A stretch of 64,000 nucleotides of DNA from NCBI RefSeq assembly GCF_001580535.1, contig NZ_LHZA01000152.1, positions 21,745 through 85,744 of the forward strand, written 5' to 3'. Positions within the stretch are counted from its first letter, which is position 1, and each line of letters starts with the position of its first letter. Of this stretch, positions 17,400-27,064 are shown piece by piece. The translations under genes were made by a program, and so were the position numbers. The notes under the pieces are model-generated. The model worked only from the letters and a program-made list of their open reading frames with translations, searched no databases and was not told the origin of the DNA. Source of the stretch: Acetobacter cerevisiae. GTDB taxonomy: Bacteria; Pseudomonadota; Alphaproteobacteria; Acetobacterales; Acetobacteraceae.

Positions 17400-18062
17400 T
17401 TACTCTCTGCGTAAAACCTGGTCTGTCATGAAAGAGGCAATTTTCCCGGCAACGAAGTCCCGCTTCAATGCGGCTTCGTCATACTCATCGCGCACCCAGT
17501 CCAGAAACGGAATGCGCCCTTCGGCCTCGGCCTGATAACGCAGGAAAAACGCATCCAGAATGCCGGTGCGGGACTGGCGAAAATGCCCATACCGCCAGGA
17601 GAGTTCCTTAAGCGCCCGCTCTGCCGTGCCGCCTTCAAACAGGATCACCAGCCCGGATGCCAGACCAGCCCGGTCGGCGCCGGATTTGCAATGCATCAGC
17701 ATTGGGAAAGCAATCTGCTGATACAGTCCGGCAAAACGCAGGATACGGTCCCGGTGCGGGGCCCCCCGGCTTTCAAACGCCATATCCACGTGCGCCAGCC
17801 CAAGGCGAGCGGCAGCATTGCGGGAGAGCGCATCCGACCCGCATTTCCGGTGCCCACGCAGATTAACCAGCGTGCGCAGGTTAAAACGCCGCATGGCCCA
17901 TTTCAGACGGGCCGGGGTTGGATGATTGCAGCGGTAAACCTTGCCCGGCACCACAGCATGAAAATTTGTCCAGACCAGCCGGAAAATAGCGTGGTCCACA
18001 AACAAACTGTCTGTCCATGCCCGCGTACGACCGGCAACGGAGGAAAGATGGCCGTCAAACAC
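17400..18062 (-). CDS. Tyrosine/dual-specificity phosphatase-like protein
   Basis: A 220-residue cytosolic protein with the cysteine-phosphatase loop HCKSGADRAG at residues 124-133 (HCx5R with Cys125 and Arg131), preceded by the general strand-turn pattern VYRCNHPTPARL...TLVNLRGH typical of bacterial DSP-like enzymes. A general-acid Asp may be that of HVDMAF near residue 93. The start is GTG at 18062 with GGGAG about seven bases upstream. Substrates may be phosphotyrosine proteins, phosphoinositides or other phosphoesters. It lies directly upstream of an EamA transporter, with only seven bases between. Confidence 0.83.
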   Translation of the reverse strand: MFDGHLSSVAGRTRAWTDSLFVDHAIFRLVWTNFHAVVPGKVYRCNHPTPARLKWAMRRFNLRTLVNLRGHRKCGSDALSRNAAARLGLAHVDMAFESRGAPHRDRILRFAGLYQQIAFPMLMHCKSGADRAGLASGLVILFEGGTAERALKELSWRYGHFRQSRTGILDAFFLRYQAEAEGRIPFLDWVRDEYDEAALKRDFVAGKIASFMTDQVLRRE

Positions 18063-18142
18063 GAACTGCTCCCGTTCTCATAGAAAGGACTGGTGTCTCA
18101 CCCTGCTTCCTCAGCGTCAATCTTTTCAACAGAGGCCGACTG

Positions 18143-18655
18143 TTACGGCCCGGGCCGGGCATCCAGCTTCAGGCAGAAAAACGTCAGATCCAGCCAGCGC
18201 CCAAATTTGCAGCCAACCTCTTTCATCACACCTGTGGCTTCAAACCCAAGTTGCTGATGCAGCGCAACAGATCCGGCATTCTCAGCATCAATCCCGGCCA
18301 CCATCACATGCTTTCCCTGCGCACGGGCCTGCTCGATCAGCGCCTTCATCAGAGTCAGCCCCACGCCCTGCCGCTGCGCATCAGGGTGCACATACACTGA
18401 ATGCTCCACCGTATGCCGGTAACCATCAAACGCCCGCCAGGGACCAAAGGTGGCATAACCCGTAACTGCCCCGTCCTGCGAGACAGCCACCAGCACCGGA
18501 TACCCGGCCTTCTGCCGCTCCTGTAACCACGCCAGACGATTGGCCTCATCAACGACCGTCTCGTTCCAGATCGCCGTCGTATGCAGCACGGCGTGGTTAT
18601 AAATACTGGTAATCCGGGGAATATCCGCCGGGCAGGCGTCGCGAAGCATCATCAT
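18143..18655 (-). CDS. GNAT N-acetyltransferase, phosphinothricin acetyltransferase-like
   Basis: A single-domain acetyltransferase closest in pattern to the Pat/Bar/YncA group: RDACPADIPRITSIYNHAV, then TAIWNETV, the YATFGPWRAFDGYRHTVEHSVYV block and the acetyl-CoA loop QRQGVGLTLM. These enzymes acetylate the amino group of methionine sulfoximine, phosphinothricin or similar compounds. Three consecutive ATGs (18655, 18652, 18649) follow AAAAGGCGG; the last has the best spacing. I use the first, giving 170 aa. A longer frame to 18691 is unlikely. Confidence 0.87.
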   Translation of the reverse strand: MMMLRDACPADIPRITSIYNHAVLHTTAIWNETVVDEANRLAWLQERQKAGYPVLVAVSQDGAVTGYATFGPWRAFDGYRHTVEHSVYVHPDAQRQGVGLTLMKALIEQARAQGKHVMVAGIDAENAGSVALHQQLGFEATGVMKEVGCKFGRWLDLTFFCLKLDARPGP

Positions 18656-18706
18656 CCGCCTTTTATGCGGGATGCTTCGTGCGCAAGGCAAACCGAAACG
18701 GTTATT

Positions 18707-20218
18707 TTACCGGCCGGGCAGAAGCTTCGGTGCGTCCGGTTCTGTCTGAGGCCGAAGCTTGTAGAGCGACAACGAAAACTTATTCGGCCTGTTCTTATGA
18801 ATATGCCGAACATTCACCGCGTAAGTCTGGGTGTAATGGTCGTGCAGCCACTGGCAAACGGGAGCCTCAACCGCATGTCTTTCGCAGCCCATATAAGGGG
18901 CCACGACATATAACGGCTGCTGCCGGAGGTCCTGCATATAACGCTTCCAGGCATTCTGCCGGAAGAAAATATCGATATGGTCACTAAACAGATACACATC
19001 AAAGGGCTTTAAATCAGACAGGTAGAAAACAGCATGGAACGTTCTGATATCCAGAACTTTGGCATGCCCAACCTGCCGGGCAATCTCTGCATAATCCACG
19101 CGCGACGTGTAGAGAGCGACCGTCACATTCCTCTTCACTGCTGTCCCCATAAAAAACACGGAAGAGATCCAAAGAGGCAGAAGAGCAAGACGAGAAGGCA
19201 ATGCGCCGTCCCGGAACAAAATCGCCAGCATGATGGTGGCAGGTGCAAAACAGAGAATGAAATAATGCTGGTACGGATGCCCGGACAGCAGCGTTGCCGG
19301 AAAGGATGAGGCAAGCCAGACAGGCAAAATCATGCTGCGACGTGAGGCTTCATCCGCCAGATCAAATGGAAAACGCCTGATCCAACCAAGTATGATGGGC
19401 AACATCAGTCCCAGATAAAACGTCATCCAGAAGACGCACTGCAACCGGTCGGAAAGCGCGCCACCATACATATGCAGAAAACTTCTCTGCATGGAAAAAT
19501 AGGTCTGCAACGCGCCATGCCCAACAATCAGATAGGGCAAAAACAGAATGATCAGACCGACCACGCCTCCCAGCCCCATCACCACACAGCGGGAAAGACG
19601 GAACCAGCCCGGAGAAAACAGAAGCAGAGCCATAGGCCCCAGAAGACAGACGCCCGCCAGATAATTCACATTGACGGTCAAAGCTGCAAGACAGCCTGCC
19701 AGAAAAAACAGAGCCGTTTTGTGTGTCTCTATCCCTTTGAGCATCAACGCCAGAATCAGCGCTTCACCCACCACCAGAACAAGTTCCGTATTGCCGGATA
19801 GCACGTCAAAAATCGCGCCGCCTACAGTCAGGATGACAAAGGCAACAGTGCGATTAAAGACTCCGAACGCCCGGCTGATGGTGACAAAAGCCCCACTTAA
19901 CAGCACCGCCAGAAGCGTAAATTTTCCTGGCGTAAAAGGGCCGATCCTGTCCCAAAGCCCATAAAACAGATAAACGCCAAAGGGCTTGTGATCAAAAGCA
20001 TAGTCGTAGGGCAGAAGGTGGTCTCGGAGCAGGCCTCGGCCAATCAGCACGTAATACGCCGGATCCCCGTCCGAAAACGGAACGACGCAATAGCTCAGCG
20101 TATACACAACAACAAGGCCGATCAGGAAATATTTCAATCCTACGGCAAGCCTCGGAGAAACCATCCGGGGCATCATTTCTGAGAAAAACAGACTAATCCT
20201 GCTATCTCTCTCTTGCAC
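18707..20218 (-). CDS. Polytopic membrane glycosyltransferase-like protein (GT39/ArnT-like)
   Basis: A 503-residue inner-membrane protein with about ten hydrophobic segments and a soluble C-terminal domain of about 130 residues. The first periplasmic loop carries SDGDPAYYVLIGRGLLRDHLLPYDYAFDHKP split around the acidic DGD pair, the pattern of lipid-linked-sugar glycosyltransferases of the GT-C fold (GT39/PMT/ArnT). A transfer of a sugar from a polyprenyl carrier to an envelope acceptor is likely; donor and acceptor are unknown. The start is a GTG with AAGGA seven bases upstream. The gene is visibly less GC-rich than its neighbours. Confidence 0.75.
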   Translation of the reverse strand: MQERDSRISLFFSEMMPRMVSPRLAVGLKYFLIGLVVVYTLSYCVVPFSDGDPAYYVLIGRGLLRDHLLPYDYAFDHKPFGVYLFYGLWDRIGPFTPGKFTLLAVLLSGAFVTISRAFGVFNRTVAFVILTVGGAIFDVLSGNTELVLVVGEALILALMLKGIETHKTALFFLAGCLAALTVNVNYLAGVCLLGPMALLLFSPGWFRLSRCVVMGLGGVVGLIILFLPYLIVGHGALQTYFSMQRSFLHMYGGALSDRLQCVFWMTFYLGLMLPIILGWIRRFPFDLADEASRRSMILPVWLASSFPATLLSGHPYQHYFILCFAPATIMLAILFRDGALPSRLALLPLWISSVFFMGTAVKRNVTVALYTSRVDYAEIARQVGHAKVLDIRTFHAVFYLSDLKPFDVYLFSDHIDIFFRQNAWKRYMQDLRQQPLYVVAPYMGCERHAVEAPVCQWLHDHYTQTYAVNVRHIHKNRPNKFSLSLYKLRPQTEPDAPKLLPGR

Positions 20219-20292
20219 ACCGTTTTCCTTATGTTTTGAGACTATTTTTTAACTATGATCTCAAGCATCAGTTTTGATGCATTTTTAATTTC

Positions 20293-20333
20293 AAAACAAA
20301 AAACCCGGAACGTCTGAATGACGCACCGGGTTT
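20293..20333 (-). terminator. Intrinsic terminator of the sdh operon
   Basis: On the minus strand AAACCCGG and CCGGGTTT enclose an inner CGTC/GACG stem. This is followed by a T-rich tail (TTTTTTGTTTTG). It lies 67 bases after the sdhB stop and is oriented for that operon. Confidence 0.85.
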
Positions 20334-20399
20334 CTCTTGTCTTCTAAAAAACCCTTACGGGCTGGAAGACCAATAACCGATCAGAGTAAAGAGCGGTTC

Positions 20400-21182
20400 T
20401 CAGACTTTCCGTTCAATCTGCAACTCTTTAATCCGGCCAATCGCCTTGGCAGGATTCAGACCTTTGGGACAAGTCTGCGTGCAGTTCATGATGGTACGGC
20501 AGGCATAGAGCTTGAAGGTATCTTCCAGCCCATCCAGCCGGTCACCCGTATGCTCATCACGGCTGTCCGCAATCCAGCGATACGCCGCCAGCAGCACAGC
20601 TGGCCCCAGATACTTATCGCCATTCCACCAGTAAGACGGGCAGGATGTTGTGCAGCAGAAGCACAGAATGCACTCCCACATACCATCCAGCTTGGCGCGT
20701 TCTTCAATGCTCTGCTTGCGCTCGGCATCCGGCGGCGGCGCACTGTCTGACTGCAACCACGGGTTAATGGCCCGCAGCTGCGCATAGGCGCCATCCAGAT
20801 TGGAAACCAGATCTTTGACAATCGGCATGTGCGGCAGCGGATAGATGCGCACATCGCCCTTGATGTCTTTGATCGGCTTCAGGCACGCCAGCGTGTTTTC
20901 ACCGTCAATGTTCATCGCGCAGGAGCCGCAAATCCCTTCACGGCAGGACCTGCGGAATGTCAGCGTCGGGTCCATATCATTCTTGATGTGGATAATGGCG
21001 TCCAGCACCATCGGCCCGATGGTATCCAGATCCACTTCATAGGAATCCACTACCGGATTTCTGTCATCATCCGGCGTCCAGCGATAAACCCTGAACGTCC
21101 TGACGTTTTTAGCCCCGGCTGGCGCGGGATAGGTTTTACCTTTCCCGATCTCGCTGTTGCGCGGCAGTCTGAGTTCGACCAT
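20400..21182 (-). CDS. sdhB: Succinate dehydrogenase iron-sulfur subunit
   Basis: A 260-residue subunit carrying the electron-transfer clusters of complex II. The [2Fe-2S] ligands are in [12 protein letters not shown]; the [4Fe-4S] and [3Fe-4S] ligands are in [16 protein letters not shown] and [11 protein letters not shown]. It passes electrons from SdhA flavin to quinone at the inner-membrane surface. It is the last gene of sdhC-sdhD-sdhA-sdhB, 36 bases downstream of sdhA, and is followed by a terminator. Confidence 0.98.
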   Translation of the reverse strand: MVELRLPRNSEIGKGKTYPAPAGAKNVRTFRVYRWTPDDDRNPVVDSYEVDLDTIGPMVLDAIIHIKNDMDPTLTFRRSCREGICGSCAMNIDGENTLACLKPIKDIKGDVRIYPLPHMPIVKDLVSNLDGAYAQLRAINPWLQSDSAPPPDAERKQSIEERAKLDGMWECILCFCCTTSCPSYWWNGDKYLGPAVLLAAYRWIADSRDEHTGDRLDGLEDTFKLYACRTIMNCTQTCPKGLNPAKAIGRIKELQIERKV

Positions 21183-21218
21183 GTTCGCCTCCCTTTTTCG
21201 CCCGTTCTTCCCGTCGGC

Positions 21219-23030
21219 TCAGTAAACGCGCTCTTTGGGTGGGAAGACCTGAACGTCATCCGTCAGGGTCTTCAAATGCACCGGACGATAGGTCAGCTTG
21301 ATGCCGCCCTTTTCATCCAGCCAGGAAACGGAGTGCTTCATCCACTCCTTGTCATCGCGTTTGGGGAAGTCATCCCGTGCATGCGCGCCGCGGCTTTCGT
21401 GCCGGGCAAGCCCGCTTTCCAGCGTAGCGGTTGCATTAGCCAGAAGGTTTTCAAATTCCAGTGCTTCCATCAGGTCACTGTTCCAGATGAGTGACGAGTC
21501 AGAGACGGAAATATCTCCAAGGTCGTCCCAGATCTGGTGGATTTTATCCACGCCTTCCTGCAGGCTTTCCTCTGTGCGGAAAACAGCTGCATGCGTCTGC
21601 ATGTCACGCTGCAAACGGTCCCGCATGGCGGAAACTTTCGTGCCACCCTTGGCGTAACGCAGCTTGTCCAGACGGTCGAGCGCAGCATCCCCGGCACCCG
21701 GCGGCAGCGGTCTGATAAAGTCGCTCGGTTTAACAATTTCCGCAGCCCGTTTGGACGCAGCGCGACCAAACACAATCAGATCCAGCAAGGAGTTTGTGCC
21801 AAGGCGGTTCGCGCCATGCACGGACACACAGGCGGCCTCACCCACAGCCATCAGGCCGGGAACAACGGCATCCGGGTTATCCGGCGTCGGGCGAATGACT
21901 TCACCATGAATATTGGTCGGAATCCCGCCCATATTGTAATGCACCGTCGGCAGAACCGGCACCGGCTCCTTGGTGACATCCACACCGGCAAAAATACGCG
22001 CCGTTTCCAGAATGCCCGGCAGACGCTGGTGCAGAAGGTCAGACCCAAGATGCTCAAGATGCATCATGATATGGTCTTTCTTCGGTCCACAGCCACGACC
22101 TTCCTTGATCTCGATCGTCATGGCGCGGGAGACCACGTCACGCGATGCAAGATCCTTCGCCGTCGGCGCATAACGCTCCATGAAGCGTTCGCCTTCGGAG
22201 TTGGTCAGATACCCACCTTCACCACGGCACCCTTCAGTCAGCAGGCAGCCTGCGGGGTAAATACCTGTCGGGTGGAACTGCACAAATTCCATATCCTGCG
22301 TCGGCAGGCCGGCCCGCATGGCCATGGCATTGCCATCACCCGTGCAGGTATGGGCCGAGGTGCAGGACTGGTAAGCACGGCCATAACCGCCCGTTGCCAG
22401 CACCACCATCTTGGCGTTGAAGCGATGGATCGTGCCGTCATCCTGACACCAGGCCATAACGCCACGACACTCGCCTTTATCGTCCATAATCAGGTCAATA
22501 GCGAAGTATTCGACAAAGAATTCGACGTTATGCTTCAGGCACTGCTGATACAGCGTGTGCAGAATGGCATGGCCTGTCCGGTCAGCCGCAGCGCAGGCAC
22601 GGGGCACAGGGGCCTTGCCGTATTCGCTCATATGGCCGCCAAAGGGGCGCTGGTAGATCTTGCCATCTTCCGTGCGGGAGAACGGCACACCGAAATGTTC
22701 CAGTTCCTGCACGGCGGGCACAGCCTCGCGGCACATGAATTCAATGGCGTCCTGATCACCCAGCCAGTCTGACCCTTTTACGGTGTCATACATATGCCAG
22801 CGCCAGTTATCCTCGGCCATGTTCCCCAAAGAGGCCCCGATGCCGCCCTGAGCGGCCACCGTGTGGCTTCGTGTGGGAAAAACCTTGGTCACGCAGGCGG
22901 TTTTGAGGCCAGCAGCCCCCATGCCCAGCGTGGCGCGCAGGCCGGAACCGCCTGCTCCAACAACCACGACATCATAAGCGTGATCGACAATCCGGTAAGC
23001 TCCCCGGGACGGAGAGGTATTGGCATTCAT
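21219..23030 (-). CDS. sdhA: Succinate dehydrogenase flavoprotein subunit
   Basis: A 603-residue flavoprotein that oxidises succinate to fumarate. The dinucleotide fold [16 protein letters not shown] is near the N-terminus. The covalent FAD histidine is in [10 protein letters not shown], and substrate residues are in [14 protein letters not shown] and NMGGIPTN. The C-terminal KLTYRPV segment is conserved. It is the third gene of the sdhCDAB operon, following sdhD by 98 bases. In acetic acid bacteria complex II feeds the respiratory quinone pool and supports the acetate-resistance TCA cycle. Confidence 0.98.
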   Translation of the reverse strand: MNANTSPSRGAYRIVDHAYDVVVVGAGGSGLRATLGMGAAGLKTACVTKVFPTRSHTVAAQGGIGASLGNMAEDNWRWHMYDTVKGSDWLGDQDAIEFMCREAVPAVQELEHFGVPFSRTEDGKIYQRPFGGHMSEYGKAPVPRACAAADRTGHAILHTLYQQCLKHNVEFFVEYFAIDLIMDDKGECRGVMAWCQDDGTIHRFNAKMVVLATGGYGRAYQSCTSAHTCTGDGNAMAMRAGLPTQDMEFVQFHPTGIYPAGCLLTEGCRGEGGYLTNSEGERFMERYAPTAKDLASRDVVSRAMTIEIKEGRGCGPKKDHIMMHLEHLGSDLLHQRLPGILETARIFAGVDVTKEPVPVLPTVHYNMGGIPTNIHGEVIRPTPDNPDAVVPGLMAVGEAACVSVHGANRLGTNSLLDLIVFGRAASKRAAEIVKPSDFIRPLPPGAGDAALDRLDKLRYAKGGTKVSAMRDRLQRDMQTHAAVFRTEESLQEGVDKIHQIWDDLGDISVSDSSLIWNSDLMEALEFENLLANATATLESGLARHESRGAHARDDFPKRDDKEWMKHSVSWLDEKGGIKLTYRPVHLKTLTDDVQVFPPKERVY

Positions 23031-23128
23031 CGTGACGGCGCTCCCATGTGCGTTCGGCCTGTCATGTCTTCAGATTTCGTGCCGCCGCGACATGTGGCGC
23101 AAACAGGCGGCACAGCGTTCAGGTCTGG

Positions 23129-23542
23129 TCAGGACCGCCGGCTACCGGCAGCCACAAGCTTGATTACGGCAAACACGCCCAGAAGCCCCAGCAGGGAGGT
23201 AACGAGCTTGACCAGAATACGGGTTGGCAGATGCGCCTTGCCGTGAACATAGTCATCCACAATCACCTGCAGGCCGAGCTGCGCGTGGTAGAAGGTCGTG
23301 ATGATCAGCGCGGTCAGCATGGTGGCGTTCACCGGCTTGCCGCCCCACTTCACAACTTCTGCATGGTCTGCGCCGCCAAGGCGGAACATCTGGATGATAA
23401 ACCATGTTGAAAGCGGCAGAAGAGACGCCGCCGTCACGCGCTCGGCCCACCAGTGCCCTGTGCCGGAGCCACCGGCTCCAAGTCCGCGGGCACGGCTCAG
23501 CTGTGAGCGCATCACCTCAATATGAGGAGCGGAATCAGTCAT
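23129..23542 (-). CDS. sdhD: Succinate dehydrogenase hydrophobic membrane anchor
   Basis: A 137-residue membrane anchor with three hydrophobic helices: the TAASLLPLSTWFIIQMFRL region, the MLTALIITTFYHAQLGLQVIVDDYVH segment split by its haem-proximal His, and the LVTSLLGLLGVFAVIKLVAA helix. The start MTDSAPHIEV at 23542 is chosen over a longer frame because it lies one base beyond the sdhC stop and follows AGGAAAGG. HAQLGLQ-x-IxDDYxH is the SdhD signature with the quinone and haem region. Confidence 0.93.
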   Translation of the reverse strand: MTDSAPHIEVMRSQLSRARGLGAGGSGTGHWWAERVTAASLLPLSTWFIIQMFRLGGADHAEVVKWGGKPVNATMLTALIITTFYHAQLGLQVIVDDYVHGKAHLPTRILVKLVTSLLGLLGVFAVIKLVAAGSRRS

Positions 23543-23543
23543 A

Positions 23544-24017
23544 TCAGGATGCCTTTCCTGCTTTGGCCAGAGCGCGCGCCCGTTTGGCGGCAACGCCCAG
23601 AAGGCCCGCAGCCAGCACAGTGCTGACACCGGCGGTCACACCCACGGCAACCGGGCCATCCTTGTTCAGCTCTTCCTTGTCATAGCGCTTGCCGCTATCC
23701 CAGATCAGATGCCGGATGCCACCCACCGTGTGATACACAACGGAAGCCAGCCACCCCACCAGCAGCAACTGCCCTGCGGGGTTGCCTGTCACCTTGCGCG
23801 CTGTAGCAAACGCTTTCGGTCCTTTGGCGGCAGCAGCCAGCCAGAACACGCCCAGAGCAGCGCCGCCGGTTGCGGCAACGCCCGTCAGGCGGTTCGAAAT
23901 TGAAAGAACCATGGACAGGCGATAGCGGTAAATTTGCAGATGCGGCGACATGGGCCGCTGAATGAGTCTGCCGTCACTTCGGGTCCCTACGTAGAGGGCC
24001 TTGCGGATATCCTGCAT
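23544..24017 (-). CDS. sdhC: Succinate dehydrogenase cytochrome b556 subunit
   Basis: A 157-residue membrane subunit, first gene of the sdh operon. The N-terminal RPMSPHLQIYRYRLSMVLSISNRLTGV block (split across residues 22-47) is the classical SdhC signature, and the haem ligand is likely the His of VVYHTVGGIRHLIWD. Three transmembrane helices are visible, the last ending in an Ala/Lys-rich tail. It is 140 bases downstream of asd on the same strand, so it may have its own promoter. Confidence 0.94.
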   Translation of the reverse strand: MQDIRKALYVGTRSDGRLIQRPMSPHLQIYRYRLSMVLSISNRLTGVAATGGAALGVFWLAAAAKGPKAFATARKVTGNPAGQLLLVGWLASVVYHTVGGIRHLIWDSGKRYDKEELNKDGPVAVGVTAGVSTVLAAGLLGVAAKRARALAKAGKAS

Positions 24018-24157
24018 TGTCAGCCTCGTATCCTGTCCGTCTATCCCTTACACCGGCTCAGACCGGCGTTTCTGCATCGAAATTTGTCCTACGCCCCAAC
24101 CCGCAGACCGGTCAATTCAGCCAGCCAACACGAGCCCGCGAGCCGGGGCGACCTCAC

Positions 24158-25180
24158 TCAGCCGTGTCTGGGCAGGAGGTCCAGGGCAATCATCGTCTCG
24201 GCAATCTGCACTGCGTTCAAAGCCGCACCTTTCCGCAGATTATCGGACACGCACCAGAACGCGAGGCCGTTGGGAACCGTCGGATCGACACGAAGGCGTG
24301 AGACATAGGTTGCATCTTCACCCACGCACTCAATCGGAGTCACATAGCCGCCATCTTCACGCTCATCGCGCAGAATCACGCCTTCTGCTTCACGCAGAAC
24401 TTCACGCGCACGGGCCAGATCCACAGGCTCTGCAAATTCCGCCACAACGGCTTCAGAATGGCCGATAAACACCGGCACGCGGACGCAGGTGGCAATCACG
24501 GACACGTCGGGATCGAGAATTTTTCTCGTCTCCACGGCCATTTTCCATTCTTCCTTGGTCGCCCCATCATCCATGAAGCGGTCAATCTGCGGGATGCAGT
24601 TAAAGGCAATCTGCTTCTGAAACTGCTCGATCTTCGGCGGGTCAGTCACAAAGCTGCCGCGCGTCTGGGAAAACAGCTCGTCCATGCCGTCTTTGCCCGC
24701 ACCGGACACCGCCTGATAGGTGGAGACCACAACGCGCTTGAGCGTGAACAGGTCATGCAGCGGCTTGAGGGCCACAACCATCTGAATGGTCGAGCAATTC
24801 GGGTTCGCAATAATGTTGCGCTTCATGCGCTTGAGCGCATCCGGGTTTACTTCCGGCACCACCAGCGGCACATCCGGGTCCATGCGGAAGTGGGAGGTGT
24901 TATCAATCACCACACAGCCTGCTTTGGCAGCAATGGGAGCATATTTGGCCGAGACCTCACCCCCGGGGGAGAACAGACCAACATCCCAGCCTTTGAAATC
25001 AAAGGTTTCAAGATTCCGGACCTTGAGCGTACGATCCCCAAACGAGATTTCACGCCCGGCAGACCGTGGTGACGCCAGCGCAACAATATCGTCAACGGGG
25101 AACTCCCGCTCGGCCAGTGTCTTTAAAATTTCACGCCCTACTGCTCCGGTGGCGCCTACAACTGCAACCCGATACCCCAT
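24158..25180 (-). CDS. asd: Aspartate-semialdehyde dehydrogenase
   Basis: A 340-residue NADPH-dependent enzyme that reduces aspartyl phosphate to aspartate semialdehyde, the branch point to lysine/diaminopimelate, threonine and methionine. The nucleotide fold is VAVVGATGAVGREIL (5-19) and the catalytic Cys129 is in IANPNCSTIQMV. The later active-site segment EEWKMAVETRKI and the CVRVPVFIGHSE motif are intact. ATG start at 25180. It precedes sdhC in the same direction. Confidence 0.97.
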   Translation of the reverse strand: MGYRVAVVGATGAVGREILKTLAEREFPVDDIVALASPRSAGREISFGDRTLKVRNLETFDFKGWDVGLFSPGGEVSAKYAPIAAKAGCVVIDNTSHFRMDPDVPLVVPEVNPDALKRMKRNIIANPNCSTIQMVVALKPLHDLFTLKRVVVSTYQAVSGAGKDGMDELFSQTRGSFVTDPPKIEQFQKQIAFNCIPQIDRFMDDGATKEEWKMAVETRKILDPDVSVIATCVRVPVFIGHSEAVVAEFAEPVDLARAREVLREAEGVILRDEREDGGYVTPIECVGEDATYVSRLRVDPTVPNGLAFWCVSDNLRKGAALNAVQIAETMIALDLLPRHG

Positions 25181-25295
25181 AACTCTATCCCTTACTCATT
25201 CCTGCCAAAGCCTGACCGGGCAGGAAACCTAGACCAAACCGGGTAAAAATGGAATTGCGGAGCATGCCCTTCCGTCGCGCAAGGAGAAATGAAAT

Positions 25296-26849
25296 ATGAC
25301 TTCAGCCCCCGCATCTCCCGGCATTCCCACCCCGGTTGTCGCCCCTGCGGCCACCCATCCGGCCCCGGCCGGGACACTGGTGATCCTCGGAGCGGCGGGA
25401 GACCTGACTCATCGGCTGCTGGTGCCCGCGCTGTATGACCTGACCTGCAACGGTTTTCTGCCAGATGATTTCCGGATTATCGGCGTCAGTCTTGAGAAGG
25501 AGACGACGGAAAGCTGGGTGGCCTCCCTACGCAGCAAGATGGAAAGCTTCACGCAGGACAGACATGCTGAATTTTATACTGTCAGCATCAATGAAGAAGC
25601 GTGGTCCTGGCTTGCCAGCCGGATGTCCTACCGTGCGCTGGATTTTACATCTGTTGAGGCGCTAAAGGAGCTGGCCCCAGATATCGGCGAGGGCAACGCC
25701 GTCTTCTACCTCGCCACACCGCCGCGCTTCTTCGGCACGGCTGCGGAAAGTCTGGCGCGCGCCGGATTAATGGAGGAAGCGCCCGACCGCTTCCGGCGGC
25801 TGGTGGTAGAAAAACCGTTCGGCACAGACCTGCATTCCGCACAGGCGTTGAATGCGCATCTGCTGTCTTTCCTCAAGGAAACGCAGATTTACCGGGTGGA
25901 CCATTTTCTGGGGAAGGAGACCGTGCAGAACCTGCTGGCGCTCCGCTTCAGTAATCTGCTGTTCGACCCGCTCTGGCGGCGTGACTATATCGACCACATT
26001 CAGATTACCGCAGCAGAAACACTCTCCGTTGAAGGACGCGGCCTGTTTTACGATGCCACAGGCGCATTGCGGGATATGGTGCCCAACCACCTGTTCCAGT
26101 TACTCGCGCTGGTCGCTATGGAACCGCCCTCATCCCTGAAGGCTGAAGCCATCCGCAATGCCAAGCAGCAGGTATTTGACGCCATTCGGCCCATCACGCC
26201 GGAAAATGCCGTGCGCGGACAATATACCGCAGGAACAGTCGCCGGGCATGACATTGACGCCTATCGCGCCAGCCCCGGCGTAAGCCCAACCAGCACAACA
26301 GAAACCTACGCGGCTTTGAAAATTGAAATTGATACCTGGCGCTGGGCCGGGGTGCCCTTCTATTTACGCACCGGCAAAGCCCTGAGTTCCAACGTGACGG
26401 AAATTGTGGTGCAGTTCAAACAGACACCGCACCCCCTGTTCCATACAGCCGACGGCACGCCGCAAGCGCCTAATCGGTTTGTTTATAATATCCGGCCCGA
26501 AAAGGGAGCGGACCTGCATTTCAACGCCAAGCATCCCGGCCCGGAAACAGTGGTGGAAGAAGTGGTCTCCCAGTTCCGCTACCAGAATGCCTTCGGGGCC
26601 ATCCCCAATGTAGGCTATGAAACCCTGTTGTATGACTGCCTGCAGGGCAACGCCACGCTCTTCCAGCGCGCCGATAATATCGAGGCCGGCTGGCGGGCCG
26701 TGGATCCGGTTCTGCAAGCCTGGAGCAAAGCCACCACTGCGCCGGAATTTTATGAGGCAGGCAGCACCGGCCCCGCTGGAGCAGATGCTCTTCTGGCCCG
26801 CGATGGCCGCTGCTGGGCACCGTTTGGCCAGCTTAAAAAAGATAGCTGA
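25296..26849 (+). CDS. zwf: Glucose-6-phosphate 1-dehydrogenase
   Basis: A 517-residue enzyme that oxidises glucose-6-phosphate to 6-phosphogluconolactone, feeding the oxidative pentose phosphate and Entner-Doudoroff routes. The NADP fold GAAGDLTHR is at residues 32-40. The substrate-binding RVDHFLGKE at 200-208 carries the conserved His and Lys. An Ala/Pro-rich N-terminal stretch of about 25 residues precedes the domain. The ATG has AAGGAG upstream. It is monocistronic, with a strong terminator 37 bases after the stop. Confidence 0.97.
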   Translation: MTSAPASPGIPTPVVAPAATHPAPAGTLVILGAAGDLTHRLLVPALYDLTCNGFLPDDFRIIGVSLEKETTESWVASLRSKMESFTQDRHAEFYTVSINEEAWSWLASRMSYRALDFTSVEALKELAPDIGEGNAVFYLATPPRFFGTAAESLARAGLMEEAPDRFRRLVVEKPFGTDLHSAQALNAHLLSFLKETQIYRVDHFLGKETVQNLLALRFSNLLFDPLWRRDYIDHIQITAAETLSVEGRGLFYDATGALRDMVPNHLFQLLALVAMEPPSSLKAEAIRNAKQQVFDAIRPITPENAVRGQYTAGTVAGHDIDAYRASPGVSPTSTTETYAALKIEIDTWRWAGVPFYLRTGKALSSNVTEIVVQFKQTPHPLFHTADGTPQAPNRFVYNIRPEKGADLHFNAKHPGPETVVEEVVSQFRYQNAFGAIPNVGYETLLYDCLQGNATLFQRADNIEAGWRAVDPVLQAWSKATTAPEFYEAGSTGPAGADALLARDGRCWAPFGQLKKDS

Positions 26850-26885
26850 CCTCAGGACAGTCTTTAAAAATTCCCATTCCCGCGT

Positions 26886-26921
26886 CCTGTCATGGAAACC
26901 CTGCCGTGACAGGATTTTTTT
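26886..26921 (+). terminator. Intrinsic terminator of zwf
   Basis: CCTGTCATGG pairs with CCGTGACAGG (one T-G wobble) around an 8-nt loop and is followed by A then seven T. A typical strong intrinsic terminator. Confidence 0.88.
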
Positions 26922-27064
26922 GATGCATGTCAATGCAGTTTTTCATCACACTCTGCCTAGTGAGAGGAGGAAATTCCTGATAACAGAGCCGCGCCACGCA
27001 TATAAAAAAGACGGGGCTCTCTGGAATGTATTTCCAGCAACGAAAACAAAAAGGGACTGAGACA

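Noticed and set aside
23570..23629. N-terminal extension of sdhD
   Set aside because: It overlaps sdhC and lacks similarity to SdhD; the ATG at 23542 fits the operon spacing.
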